DNA of 29,419 nt, taken from positions 1 to 29,419 of the forward strand of contig JAACJK010000191.1 of assembly GCA_013368325.1 (NCBI GenBank), given 5' to 3'. Source of the DNA: Ephemerocybe angulata (lineage: Eukaryota > Basidiomycota > Agaricomycetes > Agaricales > Psathyrellaceae). Under the pieces are notes generated by a model, which worked only from the letters and a program-made list of their open reading frames with translations, ran no database searches and had not been told where the DNA came from. Below are positions 20,450 to 29,419 of this stretch, in pieces; position 1 is the stretch's first letter; each line of letters opens with the position of its first letter. The position numbers and the translations under genes were made by a program.

Positions 20450-22732
20450 ATGTCAGGATGGGCGTCGAGCCATTATGGGGGGTTACAGTTCTCGAAGCTT
20501 GTATGTTTCTTTTCTTTGGAAAATTAGTATATTCACGATCTTGCCCTGCCTATATAGGTGCTGGTTTCTGCGAAGCTGATCGGCAACATCCCAGGCATAG
20601 AAGGTCTCCTTGCTGTTCTCACATCCCAAAACTACACGCTCGGCGTACTCGAGGTCGCCCTCCATCACATACGGTTCGCATTACCACACCCTCTTCCACC
20701 CTTCCAACCTGGACGCGAGTACCCACCAATGTCTGATGCGATTCGGGGTGCTGCTATCTGCGCCAAAGAACTTCTGCATACTATCATGTTAGTATGCCCG
20801 CCTCAAACTCCCCTCAAGAAGGCGACGCAGGACATGCTCATGAAACACCTAGACGACATCCTGGACTGCCAGAACTTCCTGCTTTGGTACCCCGATGCGT
20901 CGAATGTACCCCCGGGGCAGAGCATTGCCAACCCTGCGAAAGCATGCGTCGCCTTCATCGAGTTAATTCGGAATGGAGATGCCCCTGCACGAGCCGCGCT
21001 CCTGTCCTCGGAGAAGCTTATCGACTTCGCCATAGGGGCTTGGGCCCTCCGAGCCTCCGACGACTACCCATACATCACCATGAGCCACGGGAAGGAGAGA
21101 TGTCCTATCGCCACACTTCTCCTCGAAGTCCTTCACTACTCCCCGGACAACAAGCAGCGCGCCTTCGACATCCTGTGTGGACACTCGCGCACGAGCAGGT
21201 TTCTCCGGAAGCGGGCCATCGACAATGCCATTGCCCGATACGAAGAGTTTGCTAATAACGACAGAAACACGCTGGAGTCGACTATGAGGGCGCAGCAGGC
21301 GATGATTGCGAGGATCAATCCAGAGGCTTATGACACGCCTATCTCGGGGTTGGACACTGCTCTGCTTTACCTTGATAGTGTCACCCGGGTCGTTTCAGTT
21401 CTATGTGAGGACCCGATCCTCGCCAGAGACATACTGGAATCGGGGGTGTTCGACGCCTTCTGTGAAACCTTGAAGCATTGGATGGTCTATCAGAGCGATA
21501 GAGAGGCGGATCGTCAAGACCGCTACCTGGGGTTCCAACTGCTCAGCCTAGCCCAGAGCATTGTGCAGTACTACTACGTGGTGTTCCGGAAACTCTGCGT
21601 AGCTGTCCACCTTGGCATGGCGGAAAGTGGTCTCTTCCTAGTCTTGGTTGAGGGGTTGCAGTCGGTTCCGAAGAGGGATCTCAACTCGAAGCACTTGTCC
21701 GACGTGCTAGAGCGGCTGAAGTATCTCTGCAAAGTCAGTCCTTCGGCTGCAGGAATGTTGGAGGAGCCTTTGGTCCGTGCACGAGGCAAGGAATATTGGG
21801 ATACGTCTTTCCTTCGAGGATCTGGGTACGACAAAGCGTGGAAGCTTCTATGTCGCGATATCCGTGCAGGAGCCACTTTGAGCACACAAAAGCAGCCTTT
21901 GATCTGCGATAATCTGAATGTGAGTACAGTTTCTCTTCGTTCCCATCGCTCAAAAGGCCGATTAGTCTCCAGTGCCCCGGTGACAGAAAGAATGAGAAAC
22001 GGAGGACATGTGGAAGATGTCATACAATGGTGTACTGCTCGAAATCCTGTCAAGCAGCCGATTGGGAGCTACAACACCAAGCAGAATGCCATCTGGCGAA
22101 GGAAGCCGACGAAGGTAAGCTTCTCACCTCGGGACTAGTGTGTGCACTCTTTCCGGGTCTGCATATTGACTAAAGCCGCTTTCACATCCAGGAGGTCGTC
22201 ATTCAGGAATCATGCAGTACAGGCAAGCGCTGCGCCTCTCCCAAGCTACATTCGCAAATCGCCTGGCGAATCTTATATTTCGAGAAGACAATCTCACTCT
22301 GGACCCTTCCGGCCAGAACGCGATACTAGGACTGTTCGATGATGGCTACTCAACGTACTCTCCCTCTGACTTCCTCGTGCGACACGGATATGTTGCACCA
22401 TCTGTGGACACGCAAGCGCCTCTTGGCGTTACGATGAACTTAACAAGTAATCACTACCTCGATAAACGGTTTCAAAGGCTCGCCCTTCACTACGGACTAC
22501 ACGGGAAGGATCAAGACCTCCGTTTGGTTGAGGCGACATTTGTATTTGGACGTCGCCCTGTCGCAGTATTAGCCTTGCTGCAGAAGTCTTCACGGTGTGA
22601 CCCGGCAGAAGACAGCCCTGCAAACCGGTACACCTTGAGGTACTGCGTCACTCGGATTTTGGTAAGTCAATGTTGCCTCCGAGTATAGGATGAAGTCCCC
22701 TAACCCGCTGTTTCCAGTCGCGCCGAATATGA
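20450..22732 (+). CDS. MYND zinc-finger family copy 5 (intact, C-type)
   Basis: Five exons (20450-20500, 20558-21919, 21973-22114, 22192-22661, 22718-22732) join in frame to 679 residues. Exon 1 encodes 17 residues ending LQFSKL. Exon 2 (454 codons) is an uninterrupted helical region ending CDNLN. Zinc ligands: C467, C472 (first codon of exon 3), C484, C487, C493, C497, H506, C510, with the core CHTMVYC and QAADW. The C-terminal domain (QYRQALRLSQ onward) matches copy 4, not the W-x-SH tail of the others. The last exon adds only SRRI. Splice sites are GTATGT/ATAG, GTGAGT/CCAG, GTAAGC/CCAG and GTAAGT/CCAG. It converges on copy 6 with a 128-nt gap. Likely a protein-interaction factor; no enzyme domain visible. 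Confidence 0.88.
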
Positions 22733-22860
22733 TACCCAGGTGGAACTATTTCCGAGAGCGAACAATCTTCCGATGGGCTCGCCACTCCCTTTGAGCCAAA
22801 TTTAACTATCTCTGCTTCAATAAATCCCTAAAATAACCGCATAAAACGCTTTGTATGTAG
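22733..22860. terminator. Shared 3' region of convergent MYND copies 5 and 6
   Basis: Only 128 nt separate the two stop codons, so both polyadenylation regions fall here and transcripts may overlap. AATAAA occurs at about 22818 (plus, within TTCAATAAATCCC). No separate minus-strand signal was identified with confidence. Confidence 0.4.
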
Positions 22861-25202
22861 CTACAACGGGCCCTCCAAACCTTGCGACTCCGCTACCTCC
22901 CTAACCCACGAGAAACCATTGCGTAAGGTTATCTGATAGAATATTTTCTCCTTTGGATCTGTGCCACCGCATTCTGCATCTTCTTCAGACGTCATCCTGC
23001 CATCCTCCTCGCTGTCTTCGTCTCGACCTTCCTCCTCTTCCTCAGTGTCACCTTCTTCAAAATCATCGAGGCTTCCGCCGTCATAACCAAAGTCCCATTC
23101 GCTTCCGACCTCGTGCCCGACCTCCCCAAGGACCACAAATTGTGCAACTGAGTCCTCCATTGGTATGACGAGTCGCAGTTCGATCTTTGGATTTGGGTCT
23201 TCGGTCGCATTGGGTACGACGGCGACGTGGAAACATGCTAGGGTAATGAGGAAGTATGGCCCGAATACCGCTTTGGTGGCGACCAACCGAAGAGAGTCAG
23301 AAGTGTCGTCTACAAGCTGCTTAAAAAGCGCGGAGAATCGCTCCTCGTTGAACACGGATTGGATCCCTTGGGACACAAGGGCCACAATGAGCTCGTGTGG
23401 GTCGAAATATTGGGGATAGGCCGGGTAGGCCGTATAATCGAGGTATCTGACCTTCTTGGCTGTCTCCCTCATGCTGGACTTCAGTAAGTATTCAGAGAGT
23501 CGGAAGAGTGTCGCTCTTATTTTGTGCGAGATCCAAGTGCCTTCCAGCTGACGATCTATGAAAGTATGTGTCAATTTTCTGAACTTCTCCTTTTTTTTCA
23601 AGTCGACGAACCGATGCGATGAACACGAGCATCGACACATTCTTTCCGATGAAGCTCCTTCCAATCCCTCTGCTGGCATTCTACGGAGCAATACACCGTT
23701 GTTTGGCACCATGAACATTGCGACACCGCAAGCCCATTGCTGTCATCATTAGCATGCGTTTTGTGATGCTATATAGAAATGATACATGAATATTGGTGAG
23801 CATCAAGATATAACGAATCAGAGCAACGTACCTCGATGTTATCACACAATACTACTCCCTTTGCTCCATTTTGGTCAGGCGATGGCCTGTAACCTTCGGC
23901 AAATACCAAGATGTTTTGGATGAACAGCCGCCAATGGGGGCCAGACAGCGGATCTTTCTGTATAGCCTCCTCGAGGGTTTTTGGGAGGGCAGAGATGGCT
24001 AAGCGCAGTTCGTTGGCAGTATTTGGGTGGTAACCAAGGTGGTAAAGGCAATGTAAAGGGCTTTGAAGTTTCCAAAGTGGAAAAGGGACTTTTGGGGATT
24101 TCGCGAACTGGAGCATCTCCTCTGCGATCACGTTGAGCAATCCAGCGCGGAGAAGGCCTGGAATAGCGTGGGCATTCTCTTCGGGATCGAGTCGTCTGAA
24201 AGTGAGTAGTTCGTGCACCACTTGAATGGACATTGAGGGAGAGGGCGAATCCTGATTGGAGGAGTGAGGAAATTGCAGACCGAACTTCAACACCTGAGCA
24301 TGAAAACCAGTCCTTGCGAGTGCCCGCCGGAAGTCAAGGTTGTTAGAAAGTATGAGAGCCAGATTGATGGTACCTATGAACTCGATACGTAGAGATTCTG
24401 ATTTCGGGCCCTCGGAAAAATCCTCCCATTGGCGGCAGCGATTGCTGAAACAGAAGGCCAACTTTTTGTGAGAGGCCTTATCGAATTGAGCGATTTTCAC
24501 CGTAAGTATTTCGCGGGTCATTTGGTTCCCGATGCAGCTCCAGAGAGCTGTAAATATTGGGAGGCGGGAAGCTGCATGCATTTTGTGGAGAGCAAGTTTC
24601 GCTCCATCCATCGCAGACCATGCCATCCAGTTGTCAAGTGAGATGCAGACGATCCGTGTGAGGGAGTCGTAGTCCCCCTCCAGGTGCCGTGTCCGACCTT
24701 TCCACAAAAGTGATGCAATCATACGTGCTGCTCGGGATGAACCGTAGAGAGGATCATGCCAGATGGATCCTTTCCCGTCACTTTGCAAAGGGAGGAGCCT
24801 AAGGAAATCGATGCAGACAACGAGATCGTGCAGGTGCTCCTGAATGACCTCGTAGAGTTCCTCGACATACGCCTCCAGCTTGCGGCGTAACTGGTTCATT
24901 ACCCCGTCCAAACAGTTGAAGGCTACATGCAACAGGGCAAAAGGTACAGCGTATTCTTTATAGGTCGTCGCAGGGGGAGGAAGATTCTTCAGATGTCTGA
25001 AGATCGCAGACAATGCACGCTTTGCCAAGTCAACGTTATCGGGCCATTCGGTTTGTAGCCGATGGAAGTCGGGAATCGAACCCTTTTCGATAGCCTTGAG
25101 CAGCTGTTTCAGAGGAGGTTAACAGCGATGATACGAGAGACGACAGAATAATCAGGCGTACTAGTTCAAAACTGCGAGTTTGTGTGTCAATATGAGGCAT
25201 TT
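22861..25202 (-). CDS. MYND zinc-finger family copy 6 (intact, H-type, acidic tail)
   Basis: Four exons (25202-25164, 25103-23832, 23768-23612, 23555-22861) give 720 residues. Exon 1 encodes MPHIDTQTRSFEL. Exon 2 (424 codons, LLKAIEKGSI onward) is open throughout and ends CDNIE. Zinc ligands: C433, H438 (first codon of exon 3), C455, C458, C464, C468, H477, C481, with the core CSWCQTTVYC and QQRDW. Exon 4 carries WISHKIR (W497) and an acidic stretch at about 653-682, including EEEEE, absent from the other copies. It is the only unbroken member of the H-type subfamily here, so it shows what copies 1, 2, 3 and 7 should look like. Family role unknown; the acidic tail would suit a nuclear or chromatin-associated interaction protein, which is inference. 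Confidence 0.9.
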
Positions 25203-25859
25203 AAAGAGTGATAGGTTAAAGTTTGGGATAAGACGCTCTGTCCTTCCGCACACCAATTTCAATCTGCATCATCCCCCATCAAATCCCTATTCGGGTTGCG
25301 ATAGAGCGGGAAGTCTTCCCCTCTGCCTTCTTGGGGAGGATTCGAATAGACCGGTGCGTGTGCCCATTTTGGTGATATGATACAGCCATAGCTGATAGCA
25401 CGACCGTGCATCGATAAATTATGTTCGCCCACCAGTGCAAATTGCAATGGGTTTGTGCATGGATTCCCTCAGGCTTGCATTCATACCCGAGTTCAAAACA
25501 AACCAGCGATACAACCAACACTGAGCACGGCTCATCGTATACTCTGAACGTGCATGGACGTCAACCTTCCTCTCCAGGACCAGGTAGATACACTGGCATC
25601 CGACGGCTTTTCTACCCCCCGCTTCTCGTGACTGGCTGAATACTTCGACCGCCTTCATTTCAACATGCAAAGATTTCTAGGCAGAATAGCGGCATCCGGG
25701 CTAAACCTTTTTGGTGTTCTTCCCTTTACCATCCTTATTAACCCACGAGACAACTGAAAGATAGGGGCCTTTAGCCTCGAGGCTTCAAGTTGTTACTTAT
25801 ACGCCCTCGCAGCATATCCAGCTCTTCTTGCGAAGCCTGGTCGCTCTTTATTCGATACT
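25203..25859. other. Divergent promoter region between MYND copy 6 and the RING gene
   Basis: The 657 nt separate two genes read in opposite directions, so both promoters lie here. Overlapping short frames exist on both strands (25259-25670 -, 25421-25639 +) without recognisable product. I saw no repeat or RNA gene. Confidence 0.5.
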
Positions 25860-26855
25860 ATGCCAGCACTAAGCAGCGAGTGCGCTGTGTGCCTCGAAGA
25901 ATACACCGAACCCGTGTGCATTCCCTGCGGTAAATCGCGCCGTTGCTCTCCTTAATCAGCTGCAAACTGACTGTCCTTTCTCGCATAGGGCATCTATACT
26001 GTATGAAATGCGTGACAGAGGTTGTGAGGTACGGAGGTGGGAACTTTGGCAAGTGCCCGACATGCAAAAGGGACTTCAACCTCTGTAAGTCCTCTAAGAC
26101 GATCGGTAGGTTCGCGGGAGTACCCACCTTGATGCCCACTGTGCACTGTCCTGCGCACAGTCATACCCGACGCCACCTTCGTCCCTGAGGCCTTCAAACC
26201 ATTTCTTCTATCGCCCATTCGGCGGATCTACGCACCTGAAAGTCTCGACAAAGAACATGAAGATACCACTCCACTCAAGGACAAGATCAAAGAACTTGAA
26301 GCGAGCGTCAGCGAGGAGAGGGATCGAGTGTTCCAGCTGGAAGCAACATTAGAGGCGGATACGAGGGCGCTTGATGATTTGGAGGCAGAGGTAAAAGGGA
26401 TGAAGAAGGATGGAAGGTGAGGGAGAGGGAGGCGAGAAGGAAAGCCCGCGAGTTGAACAAGGCATTGCAGGAGAACAAGCGCCTGGAGGAGGAGATTGAA
26501 AAGCTGAAGGAGGCGTATGTGATTTAATGCCAAAGCTGAAATATAGAGACTGACGACACCTGGACATAGAAACGCCGCCTTGAATTCTACAAACGAAGAA
26601 CTTACCGAGGAGATTGAGAGCTACAACGTCCGCCGTTGGGGTGCCTCCATCAAATCCGAATCGGATTCAGACGCGGGCCTGGAGATCATTCAGTGCAAGT
26701 ATAAGGCACCCACTGCTCGAGTGTCTCGCCCTCGGAAGAGGAACTTGTGGGACGCTAGTGACGATGAAGACTCGGACGATTCAGTCGTTGAAATTCCGGA
26801 CCCCAGACCGTCGGCCAAGAGGATCAAGCTCAGCATGCCACGCGTTCGACGTTAG
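25860..26855 (+). CDS. RING-finger/coiled-coil protein, one frame break
   Basis: Exons 25860-25929, 25989-26084, 26161-26514 and 26570-26855. The N-terminus is a RING-HC finger with ligands C8, C11, C23, H25, C28, C31, C46, C49. Exon 3 encodes a heptad-rich coiled coil (LKDKIKELEASV, then ARELNKALQENKRLEEEIEK). The last exon ends in an acidic, basic-flanked tail (SDDEDSDDSVVEI, SAKRIKLSMPRVRR) that looks nuclear. The frame meets TGA at 26418 after MKKDGR; shifting by one base between about 26412 and 26418 restores coding through the next splice site, whose phase then fits. So either one base was lost (pseudogene or assembly error) or the protein is truncated. RING-HC proteins are usually E3 ubiquitin ligases. 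Length would be about 268 residues if unbroken. Confidence 0.75.
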
Positions 26856-27022
26856 CTTTCTCTTTTAATAAGGCCCAATTAAAATTTCCACTCTTTATCG
26901 ATATCTCGCCTGCGAGTATGTCTCGGGTATCTGGTTGGATTTAGTATCGGCTTAAATGTAATGTGTTGTTTTAATTTTAAGGCAACTGAAGCCATGAGAG
27001 GATTTATTGTAATCGCGACGCG

Positions 27023-27056
27023 ACGCGTCAATATACACGCCCTTATTAGGGCGTGT
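27023..27056. repeat. Perfect 8-nt inverted repeat beside an ACGCGT box
   Basis: ACACGCCC (27035-27042) and GGGCGTGT (27049-27056) are exact reverse complements separated by 6 nt. Just upstream, ACGCGT (27023-27028) lies in a run of CGACG units. It could be a transcription-factor site, a small hairpin or a transposon-end footprint; the sequence alone does not decide. Confidence 0.45.
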
Positions 27057-27431
27057 CCGATTTGTTACACGGCCAATTTAAAACAATGCAACCTTATCTA
27101 CGAACAGCCACACTAGAGGCAGCGGGCTATGTATCCGGTTCGAAAATGTTCTCAAATATTCAATCAAACATTCATAGTTTTGGCGCTGATGTTTGTGGCT
27201 TGCGGAGGCTTTCAGCCATTGCAAATGTGTGCAGCAATGTTTGCAGCTAATCCATAGATTCGTAACATTTAGTCTTTACCCCTCGAGAGCATAAGTCGGT
27301 GCCATGGCTACTCACCCAAGCGAACCCTGTTTTAAAAGAAGCTACTCTGAATGCTGGCACCTTTATTCGTGGAATACAAGGGCTTGGAAATTAAATATTT
27401 TCATATCACGTTTGGGAACATATTTTCCTCA

Positions 27432-27438
27432 TATAAAT
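27432..27438 (+). promoter_or_regulatory. Possible TATA box of MYND copy 7
   Basis: TATAAAT lies 59 nt upstream of the likely ATG (27497), on the right strand and at a plausible distance. It rests on sequence and position only, and the gene downstream appears broken. Confidence 0.35.
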
Positions 27439-27496
27439 CGATCCGTGCCTCTAGTGCCACACACCTTCCCTCAATCCCTCGAATCAGCCCTCCGCG

Positions 27497-29419
27497 ATGC
27501 GCAGGTTTAATCTCAATGCTAGCCGGCGATTCGAAACGGTTTGTACATGAGACCGCTGCTAGTTCCTACTTGCGTCAAGCTGACGATACTACAGTTAGTT
27601 GCAGCCGTGGAACGAGGATCGATGCCCCACTTCAAAGAGCTCAGTCAGGAGTGGCCTACAGACTTTCCGTCTATTATGCGCGCATTTGCTGCGGTTCTAC
27701 AACACCTTTCCACCGAGACCTTCTTCAACGTGACAAGTGGGGGTCTCAACTTTGACGAAATCAACGAGACGATTTTACGAGCTTGACGTCGTTCACAATG
27801 CTCATGGAGGTCGCTGCAAGGGAATTCGAAAGCGACGCAAGGCTTCGACAGGAACAAAGGGAGGAGCTTTTCTCAGTTTTTCAAAAGGACATGTCAGGCT
27901 TGCTTGATTGGTTTGAATTCTTCGCTCGCCAATCCCCAATCCTGATGAGGAATATTCCCTTCTCTCCTGATACTGGTGTCGGAGGCGTCGCACTTATTTT
28001 CGCGTACTTGTTGCGACTCAGTCTCAACGACGAAGGTATATTCCCAGGACTCGAGCGCATCACCAACCTTTTGCTCGAAATGTGGATGGCTGGCCCAAGG
28101 ATAGAACGTGGAAGGGACAGGAGTCTCCGTACTCCTCGTGAGTACATCACTGCGGTGTACCCATGTTTCTTGCCTTCCGGGTGTACATCAGTGAAGAGCG
28201 GTATCTCTCTCTCCTGATCCAGATAATCAACATGCCTCGAAAAGGGCGATGGTACCAGCGCGTAGTCGACTCTTTCGTGTTTCGCCTCCAGGAATGGACC
28301 GCCGTGCACAGAAACTACAACGGTGACATCGGGTCATTGCAGGACATCGAGTCGATGCAGGACATCGTTGAGCTCTACCAGGCTCTCACTAGCTCCTCTG
28401 TACCATGCAAGCCTTTCCTTCGGCCACACGGCCCCTTGTTTGACGCGTTGAAGCGGGCGCGCGAACTGCCGGTTCCAATCCACGACGCAAACGGGGACAC
28501 TCTTGATCTGATTGTCGCCTCAACGCTCATCTCCCGTTCAGGGTTTCAGGCGCACAATGTCCTTTGTGCATTGCCGGATATGCTCGACGCGGGGTTCCTC
28601 GATGTTGTCACGCATCGCATTCTTCATCATCCTCGCGACCTTTCCAACCCCTTTCTTAAATGGTCTACCAGAATCCACTGGGGGAATTGACAGTCATGCT
28701 CTACCATCCTACCATCTACGACGCCGTGCATTCGGCCCTTTCGAGATTACCACAGCCCCTTCCTACTCGACTGTCATCGTATCCCGAATGGAGCTCGTTC
28801 TTGGAATTTAAAGAAATCTGTGCGAGGGGGTATGACTCTGCACCTCGCACTAGGATCTCCTTGTGCGATAATTTTCAAGTATGTCTGTCATCGGGTTTCA
28901 TATTATATACCATTGTGTTGACCTGTAGCGCCATCATGTCTGTTTTCAATTCAGCATAGCACGATGGGTGTGACACATCTCGACGATGTTCACTCTGAAC
29001 AGTGCTCCCCAGTGCTGTTCTGTTGTCTACTGTTCCTCTCAATGCCAGCAGCATGACTGGAAGATGCTTCATCGAGATGAATGTGGGGCCCGTCATATCG
29101 ACCGTATCCGTGAGTCACCGTCAAAGGGTTCTCTTTGATGCATGACTTGTAGAGACCCAGCTTATTCTACGGCTCGTTATAGGTCAGAGGGCAGACAAAG
29201 CTTGGATCTCCCACAGAACGCGTGGAATGTTCCTGCAGCTCCTCAAGGGCTTCCTTGAAGAATTCTGCGTCATCTTTCGAGATCCAGGGGAGGCGCTATT
29301 TGTAGACATCACGGCCTTCCCTGTGACGCCCTATGTTCTGCATTCAGCGACGCACCTGCTCTCTACCACAGTGGGCGAACTTGAATGTCAGGTATTCGAA
29401 GATAGTCGTTTCCGAGCAA
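27497..29419 (+). pseudogene. MYND zinc-finger family copy 7, frameshifted, runs off the window
   Basis: Exon 1 (27497-27538) encodes MRRFNLNASRRFET; intron 27539-27594. Exon 2 (27595-28878) starts LVAAVERGSM and ends CDNFQ. Exon 3 starts with His (28955, HSTMG), and exon 4 (from 29183) opens with the family motif WISHRTR and is cut by the window end. The frame changes near 27775, 28160, 28668 (one base missing after KWST) and 29008, where one extra base breaks the CSxC pair of the finger. At least four breaks make it a likely pseudogene. It belongs to the H-type subfamily with copies 1, 2, 3 and 6, yet lies about 2.3 kb from copy 6 with the RING gene between. Confidence 0.75.

Larger units (their letters stand above)
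26856..27496. other. A/T-rich intergenic region with a short palindrome
   Basis: This holds the RING-gene terminator and the upstream DNA of MYND copy 7. It contains an MluI-type box (ACGCGT) and an 8-nt perfect inverted repeat described separately. No coding signal was found in 27053-27496 beyond short frames. Confidence 0.5.

Noticed and set aside
1..29419. CRISPR arrays, rRNA or tRNA genes, LTR or DNA transposon genes, viral genes
   Set aside because: No repeat-spacer pattern, no cloverleaf I could fold by eye, and no reverse transcriptase, integrase, transposase or viral motif was found.

Overview
The window looks like nuclear DNA of a mushroom-forming basidiomycete (Agaricomycetes). Genes are split by many 47-82 nt GT-AG introns, coding DNA prefers C or G in third positions, and the proteins belong to sets familiar from that group: MYND-type zinc-finger paralogs, a membrane protein with a lectin-like ectodomain, and DUF7137-like Asn/Gly-rich proteins. 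I saw no bacterial-style operons, tRNA or rRNA genes, CRISPR arrays or intact transposons. All calls come from reading the sequence and from comparing copies within the window; no database was searched.

The main content is seven copies of one MYND-finger gene family. Copy 1 (414-2469, +), copy 2 (3099-5163, +), copy 3 (5346-7512, +) and copy 7 (27497 to the window end, +) carry several single-base frameshifts and look like pseudogenes. Copy 4 (9578-11823, -), copy 5 (20450-22732, +) and copy 6 (22861-25202, -) can be spliced into uninterrupted proteins of about 690, 679 and 720 residues. The shared layout is a short first exon, a very long helical second exon ending in Cys-Asp-Asn, an intron, a small exon holding the rest of the MYND finger, and a C-terminal exon. 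The intron falls inside the first zinc-ligand pair, and the first codon of the next exon is His or Cys in all seven copies. Copies 1 and 2 lie in a direct tandem duplication of about 2.4 kb that includes their upstream flanks.

The genes between the MYND copies are, left to right: an intact six-exon short-chain dehydrogenase (7522-8832, -), an eight-exon FMP52/HTATIP2-like NAD(P)-binding protein (12570-13692, +), a single-pass membrane protein (13768-15477, -), a doubtful small gene (15626-16121, -), a tandem pair of DUF7137-like proteins (17146-17846 and 18800-19655, +), and a RING-finger/coiled-coil protein (25860-26855, +) whose long exon needs one missing base to stay open.

Nothing suggests one pathway or a metabolite cluster. 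The region reads as a family-expansion locus with birth and decay of MYND genes between unrelated single-copy genes. Several neighbours converge with short gaps: copy 3/dehydrogenase 9 nt, FMP52-like/membrane protein 75 nt, and copies 5/6 128 nt. The points most worth follow-up are the unusual split zinc finger, the uneven decay of the two subfamilies, and the coding-like remnant duplicated upstream of copies 1 and 2.
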